Shown in pieces: positions 1-11,100 of a stretch of DNA of 64,000 nt (its first letter is position 1; each line of letters opens with the position of its first letter). A model generated the notes under the pieces. The model saw only the letters and a list, made by a program, of their open reading frames with translations. It did no database searches and was not told the DNA's origin. The DNA comes from Pseudomonadales bacterium (GTDB lineage Bacteria; Pseudomonadota; Gammaproteobacteria; Pseudomonadales; Halieaceae): assembly GCA_024234815.1 (NCBI GenBank), contig JACKNO010000002.1, forward strand, positions 310,001-374,000, read 5' to 3'. The position numbers and the translations under genes are program-made.

Positions 1-1
1 C

Positions 2-76
2 AATGGCAAAGGCGCCATCATCAACATGACCGGCCCGACGGTGGATATCAACGTCGGCGCGCTGACGGTGGTATGA
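2..76 (+). CDS. C-terminal end of a VgrG/gp5-like baseplate spike protein (partial)
   Basis: Only the last 24 codons are in the window; the frame is open at the left edge and stops with TGA at 74-76. The residues (NGKGAIINMTGPTVDINVGA) have the short, Gly-spaced alternating hydrophobic pattern of the OB-fold and beta-helical needle of gp5/VgrG spike proteins. The next genes encode a PAAR-like cap, a gp25-like wedge and J-type baseplate proteins, which is the usual context for a contractile injection spike. The spike call rests mainly on this context because so little sequence is visible. Another beta-helical tail protein cannot be excluded. Confidence 0.5.
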   Translation, partial: NGKGAIINMTGPTVDINVGALTVV

Positions 77-113
77 CCGCAGCATGACAATGTTCTAGAG
101 GAGCGAGACAAAA

Positions 114-431
114 GTGCCAGCACCCATACTTCACCTCGGCGCCACCATTACCTGCATGCATGCCGGCCCGGCCCAGCCGTTGTCGCCGTTCCCGCGGGTA
201 CTGGTCAGCGGCCAGCCGGTGGTAACCCTGGCCACTCCCTACGCGGTAACCGGTTGCACCCTGACGGGCACCGGCGCGCCCCCCTGCGTTACGGCGCAGT
301 GGGTCGTGGGTGCAGTGCGCGTTATGGCCGGCGGCCAGCCGGTGATCAATCAGACGGGGACCGCGGTCTGCGTTCCCACCGGCACCGGCCTGCTTCCACT
401 GGTGGCGCAAACGCGGGTGCTGGCCACGTGA
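114..431 (+). CDS. PAAR-like spike-tip protein of a contractile injection system
   Basis: A 105-residue protein starting at GTG 114, preceded by AGAGGAG at the right distance. It is rich in Gly, Pro, Val and Thr and repeats short beta segments (LHLGATITC, RVLVSGQPV, RVMAGGQPV), as PAAR and PAAR-like caps do. Four Cys and one His lie in the first half and around the middle, which could supply the metal site that ties the PAAR tip together. It follows the spike gene by 37 bases, and its stop overlaps the GTG start of the gp25-like gene. The inferred role is to sharpen and cap the spike, possibly carrying an effector. Exact metal ligands are not assigned. Confidence 0.7.
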   Translation: MPAPILHLGATITCMHAGPAQPLSPFPRVLVSGQPVVTLATPYAVTGCTLTGTGAPPCVTAQWVVGAVRVMAGGQPVINQTGTAVCVPTGTGLLPLVAQTRVLAT

Positions 432-796
432 GCGGCGTCGACTATCCCTTCCAGTTCGATGGCCGCGGCCGTACCGGCATGAGCAGCGCTGACGAGTATA
501 TCCGCGAGCTGATTGAACAGGTGCTGCTGACCGCGCCGGGCGAGCGGGTGATGCGGCCGACTTTCGGCAGCGGCGTGCGCCAACTGCTGTTCGGCGCCGC
601 CAGCCCGGAGGTGGCCACCGCTACCCAGTACCTGGTGCAGAGTTCGCTGCAGCAATGGCTGGCCGACCTGATAACGGTGGAGGCGGTGGAAGTGCAGGCC
701 CGCGAGGGAGAACTGTCGGTCAATGTGCGCTACCTCGACCGGCGCAGCCAGGCGCGCGCGACCGCCCGGGTGAGTTTGCAGGGAGCCAGCTCGTGA
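428..796 (+). CDS. gp25/GpW-like baseplate wedge protein
   Basis: A 122-residue protein. The open frame runs further upstream, but GTG 428 is the sensible start: it overlaps the stop of the PAAR gene (GTGA) and gives the normal length of the gp25/lysozyme-like baseplate family. The hallmark stretch is present: a helix with IRELIEQVLLTAPGER followed by MRPTFGSGVRQLLF, matching the family pattern of RxxxP.FG..l..llF. This family forms the baseplate wedge that triggers sheath polymerisation in phages, T6SS (TssE) and extracellular injection systems. It is translationally coupled on both sides. High confidence in the family; which contractile system it belongs to is inferred from neighbours. Confidence 0.85.
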   Translation: MSGVDYPFQFDGRGRTGMSSADEYIRELIEQVLLTAPGERVMRPTFGSGVRQLLFGAASPEVATATQYLVQSSLQQWLADLITVEAVEVQAREGELSVNVRYLDRRSQARATARVSLQGASS

Positions 797-3537
797 GATA
801 CCACTGCTGCGATGAACGCCGCCGGGAGGTTGTGAAACTCAGCGGCAGCCTCAATGGCCTCGATTACCTGGAGGTCGACGACAGCGGGCTGCCGGCCGAT
901 ACCATGCGCCAGCGTACGCTGTTGCTGAAATTCCTGCGCCCGCCCCCGGCGCTGACCGCGAATAATTTCAGCATCGACGGCGGCGAGCGTATCGAAAGCG
1001 TCGATATCGAATGGGTCGCACCGGCCACCGCGCTGCCGCCGGGCGAGCCCGCGGCGCTGGTGGACGGGCTGGACCCGCCGGATCATTTCCTGGTAATCCG
1101 CACGGCTTTTTACGGGGATTTTTCCTTCTACACGCTGCGTCTGGTCAGTGGCCCCGGCGTTGATACACCACCAGCGGGATTCGATCCGCGCCTGGTGAAC
1201 CTGGTGTTCTCTTTCAAGGTGCAGTGCGAATCCGATTTCGATTGCCAGAGCGGAACCCCCTGCCCCGTCGACCCGGTGGAATTACCGCAACTCGACTACC
1301 TGGCCAGGGACTACGACAGCTTCCGCCGGCTGATGCTGGACCGCATGAGCGTGCTTTTGCCCGCGTGGCGCGAGCGCAACGCCGCCGACCTCGGCATGAC
1401 CCTGGTGGAATTGCTGGCCTATACCGGTGACCACCTCGCCTATCAACAGGACGCGATAGCGACCGAGGCATACCTTGCCACCGCCCGGCGGCGACCGTCC
1501 CTGCGACGACACGCACGGCTGATGGACTACCTGGTGCACGAGGGCTGCAATGCCCGCGCCTGGTTGCGGGTGCTGGTCAACGACGACGGCGTCGAGCTGC
1601 CGCGCGGGACTGCGGTCCTGACTCGCACACCCGATATCGGGCCGCGTATCGCTCCGGGAGGCGACGACTGGTCAGACGCTCTCGCCGCCGGCGCCGAGGT
1701 GTTCGAGACCGTCGAGAGCAACCTGCTTTACAGCGCCCACGAGACCCTGCAGTTTTACACCTGGGGTGAACGGCGCTGCTGCCTCCCCAAGGGCGCGACG
1801 GCAGCCACGCTCAGCGGCCACTATGCAAATCTCAAGGCGGGCGATGTACTGGTTTTCATCGAAGCCGTCGGACCGCGCACCGGGCTTGAGGAGGATGCGG
1901 ATCCAGGCCAGCGCCGGGCGGTGCGGCTGAGCCACGTGGTGCTTGATGAAGATCCATGCGGCGGGCTGTTTCTGGAACCGCCCACCAATGATCCCGTCCC
2001 GGTCACCGAAATCCACTGGCTCCCGGAGGACGCCCTGCCCTTCCCGCTCTGCCTCTCCACCATTACCGATCCGGATCATGGCGAGCGCTATCTCCACGGA
2101 GTGAGTCTCGCCTACGGCAACATGGTACTGGTGGATCACGGCATGAGCGTCGGCGCCGAACCACTGGGAACCGTACCCGAGGCCAGCATCTTCACCGCGA
2201 TAAAGAACCACGATGCCAGTTGTGACCGGCCACAACAGCAGTCAATCCCGCCCCGCTTCCGACCAGTGCTCGACAGGACACCGCTGACCCACGCCCTGCC
2301 ACTGCAACGGCGCCACCTGTTCACCCTGTCCGCCACTGCCAGCCTGCTGTCCGACCTGGCAGCGCGCAGTTTTTCTGCGGAACTGCAACTGGCGCTGCAG
2401 GGCCACGGCGTTCAGTTCAGCGCCCCTGTGGTCGTGCAAGGTGGTGACGGCTGCTGGTCAGTTGCGGATGGCGAGCTCGGCTTTCGCCTGCAGCTGGAAA
2501 ACGGGCAGCTGCAGGTCTACGAACAGGGCGAGGCCGCAACCCGCATGACCGCCGCCACTCCGCGCCGGGCACGCCCGCAGGTGAGCCTCAACGGCCTCTA
2601 TGGCGGCGACACCAGGAAATGGTCGCCGCGCCCGGACCTGCTGGCCAGCGGCGCCGAGGCAACTGAATTCGTAGTGGAGAGTGAACACGACGGCAGCGCG
2701 CAGCTGCGCTTCGGCGACGACTACCACGGCAAGCGCCCCGACAGCGGCACCGTTTTCAGCGCCGACTACCGGGTAGGCAACGGCACGCGCGGCAACGTGG
2801 GGATGGCGTCGATCGTGCATATCGCCAGCGCTGACGCCAGGCTGCTGGGAGTGAGCAACCCGCTGCCCGCAAGTGGCGGCGTAGACCCGGAAACCGCTGA
2901 ACAGATAAAACGCGACGCGCCCGAAGCCTTCCGCAAGCAGGAACGCGCCGTCACCGCGCAGGATTACGCCGACGTCAGTGAGCAGCACGGCGATGTCCAG
3001 CGCGCCGCCGCCACCTTCCGCTGGACCGGCAGCTGGCACACGGTGTTTATCACCGCAGACCGCCTCGGCGGGGCGGCGGTGGACGCCGGCTTTGAACAGG
3101 CCATGCTCGAGCACGTCGAGCGCTATCGCATGGCCGGCTACGACCTGGAAGTGGACGGCCCCCGCTACGTGCCGCTGGAGCTTGCCATGAAGGTTTGCGT
3201 ACAAGCCGACTACTTTCGCGCCGATGTACGCGCCGCGCTGATGCGCATCTTCAGCAAGGGCTGGCTGGAAGACGGCAGCCCCGCGCTGTTTCACCCGGAC
3301 AATTTCAGCTTTGGCCAGCCCGTGTACCTGAGCCAGCTCTACACCGCGGCCCAATCGGTGCAGGGCGTTGCCTCCGTTGTTATCAAGCGATTCAAGCGCC
3401 TGCACCTGCTGAATGACCCGCAACCGCTGGAGGACGGGGTGTTAAGCCTGGATCGCCTGGAGATCGCGCGCCTGGACAATGACCCCAACTTTCCCGAGCG
3501 CGGACTTTTGCAACTCGAAGTCGGAGGCGGCAAATGA
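793..3537 (+). CDS. Baseplate assembly protein, J-type, first copy (TIGR02243-like)
   Basis: A 915-residue protein starting at GTG 793, inside the stop of the gp25 gene (GTGA overlap). The N-terminus (YHCCDERRR, then NGLDYLEV) matches the beginning of the large putative baseplate assembly proteins found in extracellular contractile injection loci. The C-terminal half has the gpJ/Afp11 signature: LRFGDDYHGKRP, a GNGTRGNVG loop, then NPLPASGGVDPETAEQ and RAVTAQDYADV. Residues 1-160 form an extra N-terminal domain. J proteins make the wedge ring that holds the hub, as Afp11 does. The next gene is a second, shorter J-type protein, as in Afp11/Afp12 pairs. Confidence 0.85.
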   Translation: MRYHCCDERRREVVKLSGSLNGLDYLEVDDSGLPADTMRQRTLLLKFLRPPPALTANNFSIDGGERIESVDIEWVAPATALPPGEPAALVDGLDPPDHFLVIRTAFYGDFSFYTLRLVSGPGVDTPPAGFDPRLVNLVFSFKVQCESDFDCQSGTPCPVDPVELPQLDYLARDYDSFRRLMLDRMSVLLPAWRERNAADLGMTLVELLAYTGDHLAYQQDAIATEAYLATARRRPSLRRHARLMDYLVHEGCNARAWLRVLVNDDGVELPRGTAVLTRTPDIGPRIAPGGDDWSDALAAGAEVFETVESNLLYSAHETLQFYTWGERRCCLPKGATAATLSGHYANLKAGDVLVFIEAVGPRTGLEEDADPGQRRAVRLSHVVLDEDPCGGLFLEPPTNDPVPVTEIHWLPEDALPFPLCLSTITDPDHGERYLHGVSLAYGNMVLVDHGMSVGAEPLGTVPEASIFTAIKNHDASCDRPQQQSIPPRFRPVLDRTPLTHALPLQRRHLFTLSATASLLSDLAARSFSAELQLALQGHGVQFSAPVVVQGGDGCWSVADGELGFRLQLENGQLQVYEQGEAATRMTAATPRRARPQVSLNGLYGGDTRKWSPRPDLLASGAEATEFVVESEHDGSAQLRFGDDYHGKRPDSGTVFSADYRVGNGTRGNVGMASIVHIASADARLLGVSNPLPASGGVDPETAEQIKRDAPEAFRKQERAVTAQDYADVSEQHGDVQRAAATFRWTGSWHTVFITADRLGGAAVDAGFEQAMLEHVERYRMAGYDLEVDGPRYVPLELAMKVCVQADYFRADVRAALMRIFSKGWLEDGSPALFHPDNFSFGQPVYLSQLYTAAQSVQGVASVVIKRFKRLHLLNDPQPLEDGVLSLDRLEIARLDNDPNFPERGLLQLEVGGGK

Positions 3538-6032
3538 GCGATCCGGTGTTTGCACCCCAGGCCGCCTGCGGCTGTTGTGACGGCGTCGGCAGCCAGGCGC
3601 CGCTACAGATACACAACCGCCCCGGGTTGTCCGCTATCGCCTACCGCATTGGCAACCACGCCGAGATACTGGCCACGCTGCTGGCGAGGTTGTCCTCGAA
3701 GGACCACCCCGCCCTGGCGCAACTGCGCAGCCGCGACCGGGATGACTTCTCTATCGCCCTGCTCGACGCCTTCGCGGGAATGGCGGACGTGCTGACTTTC
3801 TACCAGGAGCGCATCGCCAACGAGTCCTACCTGCGCACCGCCGGCGAACGACTCTCGCTACAGCAACTGGCGCGCCTGATCGGCTACCGTCTCAATCCGG
3901 GGGTGGCGGCGGAAACCTGGCTGGCCTTCACTGCGGAGGCGGCCGTCGGCGCGCCCGCACAGGTGCGCCTCGAAGCCGGCATCAAGGTCCAGAGCGTACC
4001 CGGCCAGGATGAAAAACCGCAGACATTCGAAACTGTTGAGGAAATCGAGGCCAGGCCGGGCTGGAATCTGCTGAAACCCCGAATGCGGGAGATGATAGTC
4101 CCGTCCTTCGGCACCCGGGTGATCCACCTGCGCGGCACCTCGAATCAACTGAAGGCAGGTGATGCGCTTTTGCTTGTGGGCAGCGAGCGCGCAAACGACA
4201 CGGCCAGCGAGCGCTGGGAGTTCCGCGGCATCCAGCAAGTACATATCGACAGCGCCGCGGAAACGACCGTTGTCACCCTGGATCGCGGGCTGGGGTCCGA
4301 GTCGCCCCGCATCGAACCACCAGCCAATCCGGAGGTTTACGCCCTGCGCCTGCGCGCTTCGCTGTTCGGTTACAACGCGCCGGATTGGCGGGTGATGTCC
4401 GACGAGATCAAGCGCGGCTATCTCGGGCTTGGCCCGGGCGACGAGATCACTGACACCCAGTGGCCCGGTTTCACCATCGCCGAAGTCGCCGGCGTCGCAG
4501 ACACTGTACACCTGGAGCGCAGCTATCCGCAGATCGTCCCGGACAGCTGGCTGGTGCTGTCCCAGCCCGCTTACCAGGAGCTGTACCAGGTTGCCAGCAG
4601 CGGGGAGGATTCGCGCACGGCGTTCATGCTCACCGGTAAAACCACAAAGCTGTCGCTCGAGGGCGAAAACCTGGAAAAGTACTTTAACAACAAGCTGCGC
4701 GAAACCGCGGTATTCGCCCAGAGTGAACTCCTGGCCCTGGCGGAAACGCCGATCACCGACGAGGTGGCCGGCGACAGCCTGTCGGTCGACCAGATGACGG
4801 ATCTGCTCGAGCCGGGGCGTCGCCTGTTGCTCACCGGGCTGACTACGACGGGAGAACCGGCCAGCGAAATCCTGACCCTGCTGCACAGCGAGAACCAGGG
4901 TACCGGCTGCACATTGACCTTTAGCCAGGCGATGGAGCACCAGTACCAGCGCGACACGGTGAGCCTGTACGCGAACGTGACACGCGCCACGCACGGTGAA
5001 ACCGTACACCAGATTCTCGGTAGCGGCGAGGCGCGCAAGGCGCACCAGCGCTTTACCCTCAAACACGCGCCACTGACCTTTGTCAGTGCGGGCAACGAAA
5101 GCGGCGCCACAGCGGCCCTGGAAGTCAGGGTCAAGGACATCGCCTGGCACGAGGCCCCGACCCTGTACGACAGCAAGGCGGGCGACCGCAGCTACGTCGT
5201 CCGCATCGATGAGGACGGCGCCGGCCAAATCCAGTTCGGCGATGGCCTGCACGGCGCTCGCCTGCCCAGCGGACGGGAAAATATCCACGCCATCTACCGC
5301 AAGGGCCTGGGCAGTGCCGGCAATCTCAAGGCCGGCCAGTTGAGCCAGCTGCTGACGCGACCGCTCGGCCTCAAGGAGGTCAGTAATCCGCAGGCCGCCA
5401 GCGGCGGGGTTGACGCCGAGGCAGCGGCGGACGCCCGGCGCAACATGCCACTCGGCGTGCGCACCCTGGGCCGCGCCGTTTCCCTGCGGGACTACGAGGA
5501 CTACGCCCGGGCCTACACCGGCATTGCCCGGGCCACCGCCAGCGTCTTGCCTGTGCGGGGCATTCGCACCATTTTCATCACGGTGGCCGGTAGCAACGGT
5601 GACATCCCGGCGGCCAATACCCTCGCCAGCCTGCTGACCTCGCTGCGCAAAAACAGCGACCCGCTGGTCGCCTGCGCCACGGCGGCCTTTGTTCCCGCCT
5701 ATTTCAGGCTTGCGCTACGTATCAAGCACCATCCCGATCACGACAGGGACATTGTGCAGGCGGCGGTCGAGGCCCAACTGCGCCTCGCCTTTTCTTTCGA
5801 GCAGCGCGACTTCGGCCTGCGGGTGGCACGCTCCGAGGTCATCAGGGTCGCGCAGCAGGTCAGCGGGGTCATAGGCGTGGACGTGGATTATTTCTATCGC
5901 GGCGCCACGCCGACACTGGAGAATCGCCTGACCCCGGCGCCAGCCACCCTCGACCTCGCCGGCGATGGCATCGCGGCGGAAATGTTGTTGCTGGACCCCG
6001 GCCCATTGGACTACCTGCAGGAGATGCCATGA
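3534..6032 (+). CDS. Baseplate assembly protein, J-type, second copy
   Basis: An 832-residue protein; its ATG overlaps the previous stop (ATGA). It starts with a Cys-rich segment (CGCCDG) and soon has NRPGLSAIAYRIG, a conserved N-terminal block of the TIGR02243-type baseplate family. The C-terminal half repeats the J signature of its neighbour: IQFGDGLHGARLPSG, GSAGNLKAG, SNPQAASGGVDAEA and GRAVSLRDYEDYA. It therefore looks like the Afp12-like partner, which connects the baseplate wedges to fibres. The two paralogues are adjacent and coupled, so stoichiometric production is likely. Function is inferred from family and position. Confidence 0.85.
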   Translation: MSDPVFAPQAACGCCDGVGSQAPLQIHNRPGLSAIAYRIGNHAEILATLLARLSSKDHPALAQLRSRDRDDFSIALLDAFAGMADVLTFYQERIANESYLRTAGERLSLQQLARLIGYRLNPGVAAETWLAFTAEAAVGAPAQVRLEAGIKVQSVPGQDEKPQTFETVEEIEARPGWNLLKPRMREMIVPSFGTRVIHLRGTSNQLKAGDALLLVGSERANDTASERWEFRGIQQVHIDSAAETTVVTLDRGLGSESPRIEPPANPEVYALRLRASLFGYNAPDWRVMSDEIKRGYLGLGPGDEITDTQWPGFTIAEVAGVADTVHLERSYPQIVPDSWLVLSQPAYQELYQVASSGEDSRTAFMLTGKTTKLSLEGENLEKYFNNKLRETAVFAQSELLALAETPITDEVAGDSLSVDQMTDLLEPGRRLLLTGLTTTGEPASEILTLLHSENQGTGCTLTFSQAMEHQYQRDTVSLYANVTRATHGETVHQILGSGEARKAHQRFTLKHAPLTFVSAGNESGATAALEVRVKDIAWHEAPTLYDSKAGDRSYVVRIDEDGAGQIQFGDGLHGARLPSGRENIHAIYRKGLGSAGNLKAGQLSQLLTRPLGLKEVSNPQAASGGVDAEAAADARRNMPLGVRTLGRAVSLRDYEDYARAYTGIARATASVLPVRGIRTIFITVAGSNGDIPAANTLASLLTSLRKNSDPLVACATAAFVPAYFRLALRIKHHPDHDRDIVQAAVEAQLRLAFSFEQRDFGLRVARSEVIRVAQQVSGVIGVDVDYFYRGATPTLENRLTPAPATLDLAGDGIAAEMLLLDPGPLDYLQEMP

Positions 6033-8065
6033 ACAGCAGCGCCGACATCCTGTACCAGCGCCTGCCGGCCATCCACCGCGTACGGGATGCGCAACAGGGC
6101 TATCCGCTGCGCGAACTGCTGGAGGTAATTGCCGAGCAGGTCAGCGCAATGCAGGAAAACCTGGACCAGCTCTATGATGACCAGTTCATCGAGACCTGCG
6201 CCGAGTGGGTTGCGCCCTATATCGGCGACCTGATTGGTTACCGCAGCCTGCACGGAGTGGTGCCCGGGGTGGCGTCGCCGCGCGCCGACGTCGCCAACAC
6301 CATCGCCTATCGACGCCGCAAGGGTACCGCCTCGATGCTGGAGCAGGTGGCGCGGGATGTCACCGGCTGGCCGGCCCGGGCGGTGGAGTTCTTCCAGTTG
6401 CTGGGTTGGACGCAATACATGAACCACCGGCGCGGCCGCGCCCACTACGCCCCGGACCTGCGCAACTGGCAGGACCTAAAATGGCTGGAAGGCCCTTTCG
6501 ACAAGGTCGGCCACACGGTTGAAGTACGCAATATAGCCTCGGGCAGCGGCCGCTATAACATCCCCAATGTCGGCCTGTACCTGTGGCGGGTACGCGCCTT
6601 TCCACTGACCCGCTCACCGGCGGTGGCGGACGCCGAGGTCGGAGGCGGCCTGCTGCTGCGCTGCAATCCCCTTGGCGCCGATATGCCCCTGTACAACACA
6701 CCCGCTACCGAAGAGAGCATCAGCCACCTTGCAGAGCCCGTCAACGTGCCGATACCGCTGGACAGGCGCTGGCTCAAGGCCCACCTGGGCGATTACTACG
6801 GCCCCGGCAAGAGCCTGTTTCTGGAACTCGAGGGCGCGGGCCCGCTCGATCCGCCGCAACCGGTTCCGGCGGCGGACATTCGCATCTGCAACCTCAGTGA
6901 TATCAGGGATGGCGGCGGCACGGTCATCGGCTGGGCACACCAACCCGCGCCGGGCTCAGGCCTGGTGGCCATTGATCCGGTACTGGGTCGCATCGCCCTG
7001 GGTGATGCGCCGGCCACCCCTCTGCTGGCGAGTTTTCACTACGGTTTCACCCTGGCAATGGGCGGCGGCGAATACGAACGCGGCACAAAACCGGTATCCA
7101 CGCCGGTACAGAAAGTCAGCGCCGGGGCGCCGCTGCAACCTGCCCTCGACCTGGTGCGCAGCGGTGGCACCGTGGAGGTGAGCGACAGTTACATCTACCG
7201 GGAGAGTCCAGCCATCGCGGTGGACCCCGGAGCCAGTGTCACCCTGCTGGCCGCCAACGGCCATCGCCCGCTGCTGGAAGCCAGCGGCGCTATCGCACTC
7301 AATCTCGGCGCGGCGTCTACGCTGATCCTGGATGGCTGGCTGATCAGCGGCGGCCTCGCAATGCCCGATTTCGGCGACGATGAGCCACGCAGGCTGATTC
7401 TGCGGGACTGCACCCTGGTACCCGGCAGCGCCGATGTATCACTGGAACTGGCACACCCCTTTGCCACGATTGAAATGGAGCGCTGCATCAGCGGACCCAT
7501 CCACCTCGCCGCGGATGCGGAAATTGAAATGCGCCAGTGCATTGTCGATGCCGCCGCGCCGCACGCCGTTGCCTGGCGCGCGCCGGGCAACACCGCGGCG
7601 GACGAACTGCGAGCGGGCGGCAGCGTGAGCATGGAAAGCTGCACCGTGATCGGCAAAGTCCATACCCGCCAGTTGACGCTGGCGAGCGACTGCCTGTTTG
7701 TCGCCGCCCTGGCCGCAGTTGGCGACAGCTGGGATGCGCCCCTGTGGGTTGAACGTCGCCAGCAGGGCTGCGTGCGCTTCTCCTTCGTGCCGCCGGGAGC
7801 GCGCACGCCGCGCCGCTTTCACTGTCAACCCGTGGCGGGAGACAAGCGCACACGGCCACATTTTACCTCGCTGCGATATGGCGATGCAGGCTACTGCCAG
7901 CTGCGCGAGGCAACGCCTGACAGCATACGACGCGGCGCCCACGACGAGAGTGAGATGGGCGTCATGCACGACCTCTACCAGCCGCAGCGGGAAACCAACC
8001 TGAAAGTCAGGCTGGACGAGTACCTGCGTTTCGGTCTCGAGGCGGGAATTTTCTATGCCAGCTAA
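6029..8065 (+). CDS. gpI-like tail protein with a long repeat-rich C-terminal region
   Basis: A 678-residue protein with an ATGA overlap to the upstream J gene. Residues 1-110 carry the gpI/tail-protein-I core: IHRVRDAQQGYPLRELL, then a helical region and TCAEWVAPYIGDLIGYR, where the baseplate contact is expected. Classic gpI proteins are about 180-250 residues; here at least 400 residues follow. Roughly residues 350-560 show spaced short beta strands (GGTVEVSDSYIYRES, GASVTLLAANG, STLILDGWLISGG) resembling a parallel beta-helix. The end (GVMHDLYQPQRETNLKVRL) is a compact conserved-looking block. Likely role: link between baseplate and fibre. The beta-helix assignment is inference from strand spacing. 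Confidence 0.75.
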   Translation: MNSSADILYQRLPAIHRVRDAQQGYPLRELLEVIAEQVSAMQENLDQLYDDQFIETCAEWVAPYIGDLIGYRSLHGVVPGVASPRADVANTIAYRRRKGTASMLEQVARDVTGWPARAVEFFQLLGWTQYMNHRRGRAHYAPDLRNWQDLKWLEGPFDKVGHTVEVRNIASGSGRYNIPNVGLYLWRVRAFPLTRSPAVADAEVGGGLLLRCNPLGADMPLYNTPATEESISHLAEPVNVPIPLDRRWLKAHLGDYYGPGKSLFLELEGAGPLDPPQPVPAADIRICNLSDIRDGGGTVIGWAHQPAPGSGLVAIDPVLGRIALGDAPATPLLASFHYGFTLAMGGGEYERGTKPVSTPVQKVSAGAPLQPALDLVRSGGTVEVSDSYIYRESPAIAVDPGASVTLLAANGHRPLLEASGAIALNLGAASTLILDGWLISGGLAMPDFGDDEPRRLILRDCTLVPGSADVSLELAHPFATIEMERCISGPIHLAADAEIEMRQCIVDAAAPHAVAWRAPGNTAADELRAGGSVSMESCTVIGKVHTRQLTLASDCLFVAALAAVGDSWDAPLWVERRQQGCVRFSFVPPGARTPRRFHCQPVAGDKRTRPHFTSLRYGDAGYCQLREATPDSIRRGAHDESEMGVMHDLYQPQRETNLKVRLDEYLRFGLEAGIFYAS

Positions 8066-8133
8066 GACGCAAACAGGAAGAATTCGGGAGGCCGGCGGTT
8101 CAGGCGAAATGGCATCACACAAGGAGAATACCC

Positions 8134-11100
8134 ATGAGCGGTGACTATAGTCGAGTGCGCTTCAATCCCCGCAATCATTACAGCGGAGTGAAGATGCAGC
8201 AGGGCCGGGTACAACTGGACTCGGACTGGAACGAGTGGGCAGACGCACTGGAACGACGCACACGGGCCGAGACGGTGGACACGTTCGGCGTTTCTCCCAC
8301 CCCGGGTATCAGCGGCGTGGCGGTAGTCTCACCGCAGACACCGGACGCCTTCCTGGTGGAACTCAACGCCGGCGAACTCAGCATCGGCGCGGGACGCATG
8401 TATGTGGACGGCCTGCTGGCGGAAAACTTCGGCGCCCCCGACGGCGCCCAGCACTTTGATCCGGTACTCGCGGAACAACGCGGTATCGCGCCCCGCGCCT
8501 ATGCCGACCAGCCCTACCATCCAGCCCCCGCGCCCCTGCCGGAATCCGGTACCCAGCTGGCGTACCTGGAAGTGTGGCAGCGCGAAGTGACGCACCTGCA
8601 ACAACCGAACCTGGTGGAGCAGGCCATCGGCGTTGACACCACCACTCGCACCCAGACCGTCTGGCAAGTGCGCCTGCTCGACGATATCCCGGACGCTATC
8701 AGCTGCAGCAGCCCCGACGCCGACCTGGGACCGGCCTGGGCGACCCTTACCAGTCCGTCCGCCGGCAGGCTCTCCAGCCGCGACGCCGGAGTACCCGGCG
8801 ATAACGACCCCTGCGAGCTGCCTCCCAGCGGTGGTTACCGGGGCCTGGAAAACCAGCTCTACCGCATCGAGATACACGACGGCGGCGCGGTCGGCAGCGC
8901 CACTTTCAAGTGGTCCCGCGACAACGCCAGCGTGGCCGCCGCCGTGGTCGAGGTGGTTTCCGCCTCGGAATTGAAACTGGCCAGCATGGGCCGGGATTCT
9001 GTGCTGCGTTTCAACAGTGGCGACTGGGTTGAAATCACCGACGACTGGCGCGAACTTTCCGGCACTGCCGGCGATCCGGCCCGGCGCCACGGTGAGATGC
9101 GCAACATCACGGTGGATGATGCCAAACAGACCATCAGTTTCAGCCCCGCACTACCGGCCGACATGATTCCCGCCGAGCTTGGCAGCGACACCCTTGAACT
9201 GCGCCATCTGCGGGTAACGCGCTGGGACCAGAAAGGTGTGGTGCGGGATTCCGACGACAACATCATTGTTGATCTCGACGCGCCCGGGAGCAATGGCATT
9301 ATTTCGGTACCGGGACCGGGTGTTTGGGTAAACCTGGAAAATGGAGTGCAGGTTCGTTTTGCCCGGGAGCCGGGCACGGGCAGCTTCCGCTGCAACGACT
9401 ACTGGAATGTGGCCGCACGCACCAGCGATGCCTCGGTCGAACTGCTCGCGGATGCACCACCGCTGGGCATACATCGCCACTACGCAAGGCTCGCAAGAGT
9501 GACCTTCCCCGATGGCGAAACGGACTGCCGCAAGCACTGGCCGCCCGACTGCGGCGGCGGCTGCTGCACATTTACCGTAAGTCCGGGAGATGACATCCAG
9601 GCCGCTATCGACGCGCTGCCCGGGGAAGGCGGCTGTATCTGCCTCAAGACCGGTGTGCATATCATCAGGGAGCCGCTGCGAATTACCGCCTCCAACATCA
9701 GCTTACACGGTGAAAGCCCGGGCGCAATCGTGCGGGCGCCGGGCGCACTGCCCTGGATGCTGCAGATCGGTGACCCCGACCTCAGCGCCCGCGATATCGA
9801 GGTGCTGGACATTCGCTTCGAAGCGCGGGGAGTGCCGGATTCCCAGGGCGTTTGCCTGCTGTATCTGAACCACTGCGCCGCGGTACGTATCGCACAGTGC
9901 GAGCTGGAGGTGGCGTTAAAACAACCCGCACCCTACATCGGCATTCTCATGCGCAACGTGCGCGACGTGGTGGTCAGCGACAACCGCCTGGACAACTTTT
10001 ACGAGGGCATCCGGGTGCGGGACTATTACGACCGCCTGGCGATAGAAGACAATGTCATCAGCGGCATGAGCGCTGCCATAGAGGGCGTCGAATCCGCGTT
10101 CGGCAGTCTCGGCGTGGCAGTCGATAACGATTTTGTCGCGCCCTGCCGGATAGAGCGAAACCGCATAAACCAGTTCTGGAGCGGCGTGGCGCTGGGTGAC
10201 GGCGCCCGCGGTTCATCCGTCGCGCACAACCAGTTCCAGCGCGCGGGCCAGCTGTCCGCGGACCAGTCCTTTCCAGAGAACATGGAATCGCTGCGCGCCT
10301 ATATGGATGCGCTGTATTTCGCCATCGACATCAATGCCAGCCACTGCAGGGTTGAGCACAACCTGATCGATCTGCCCGCTTCCCTGTGGGGCGGCGTTCG
10401 CATCGCAGCGGAACACACGCTGGTGGCGGGCAATATTCTGCGCGCCACCGTCAAGGCCAGTCCCCTGACCCCGCTGCCGGGCAGCATTTACTGCCGCGGC
10501 CACGCCGAGGAAGGCAGCGCCGCCCATCACGGCAAACTCATCGGGAATCGTCTGCTGGGGCCGCAAACCGGTATCGTCGTGTCGCGGGCGGACGGGGTGA
10601 CCGTAGAGGATAATTTTATCGAGGGTGACGGGGCCGGTTGGTTCGGTGCGCGGCTTGGCGATTGCAACAGTGCCCGGGTTCGCAACAATACGGCCGCGGA
10701 CCTGTTCTTCGGCTTCTTTGTCAGTGGCGGCCTGGGCAATCATACCTGCGCCAACCATATGCGCGAGTGCGGCATAGGCATCACGGCAACCGCAGAAAAC
10801 CACCTGGATATCGACAACAATGAACTGGTGGCCTGCGCGTTTACCGGCATTATGGCTTACGTCACTGCTACTGCGAGGATTTCCGGAAACCGTTTGCTCA
10901 ATTGCGGTTATAGCGACACTTCGTCGCTGGGTATTGCGGTATTTGCCAACCAGTTGTACTCAGAATCCGAGTCCATGGTGCGCATCGAGGGCAACGAGGT
11001 GCTGGACACCGGGGTCAATCCCGTCACCAACAAGGCATCGGCTGCCGTGTCGGTGGGCATTGCGGCGGTGTGCGCGAGCTGTACCGTGAGCCACAACCAC

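Noticed and set aside
254..427. Upstream extension of the gp25-like gene to 254
   Set aside because: It would overlap the PAAR gene almost entirely in another frame; the GTGA overlap start at 428 gives the family length.
8066..8133. Gap between the gpI-like and DUF6519 genes searched for a promoter
   Set aside because: Only an AAGGAG ribosome site is convincing; no -35/-10 pair.
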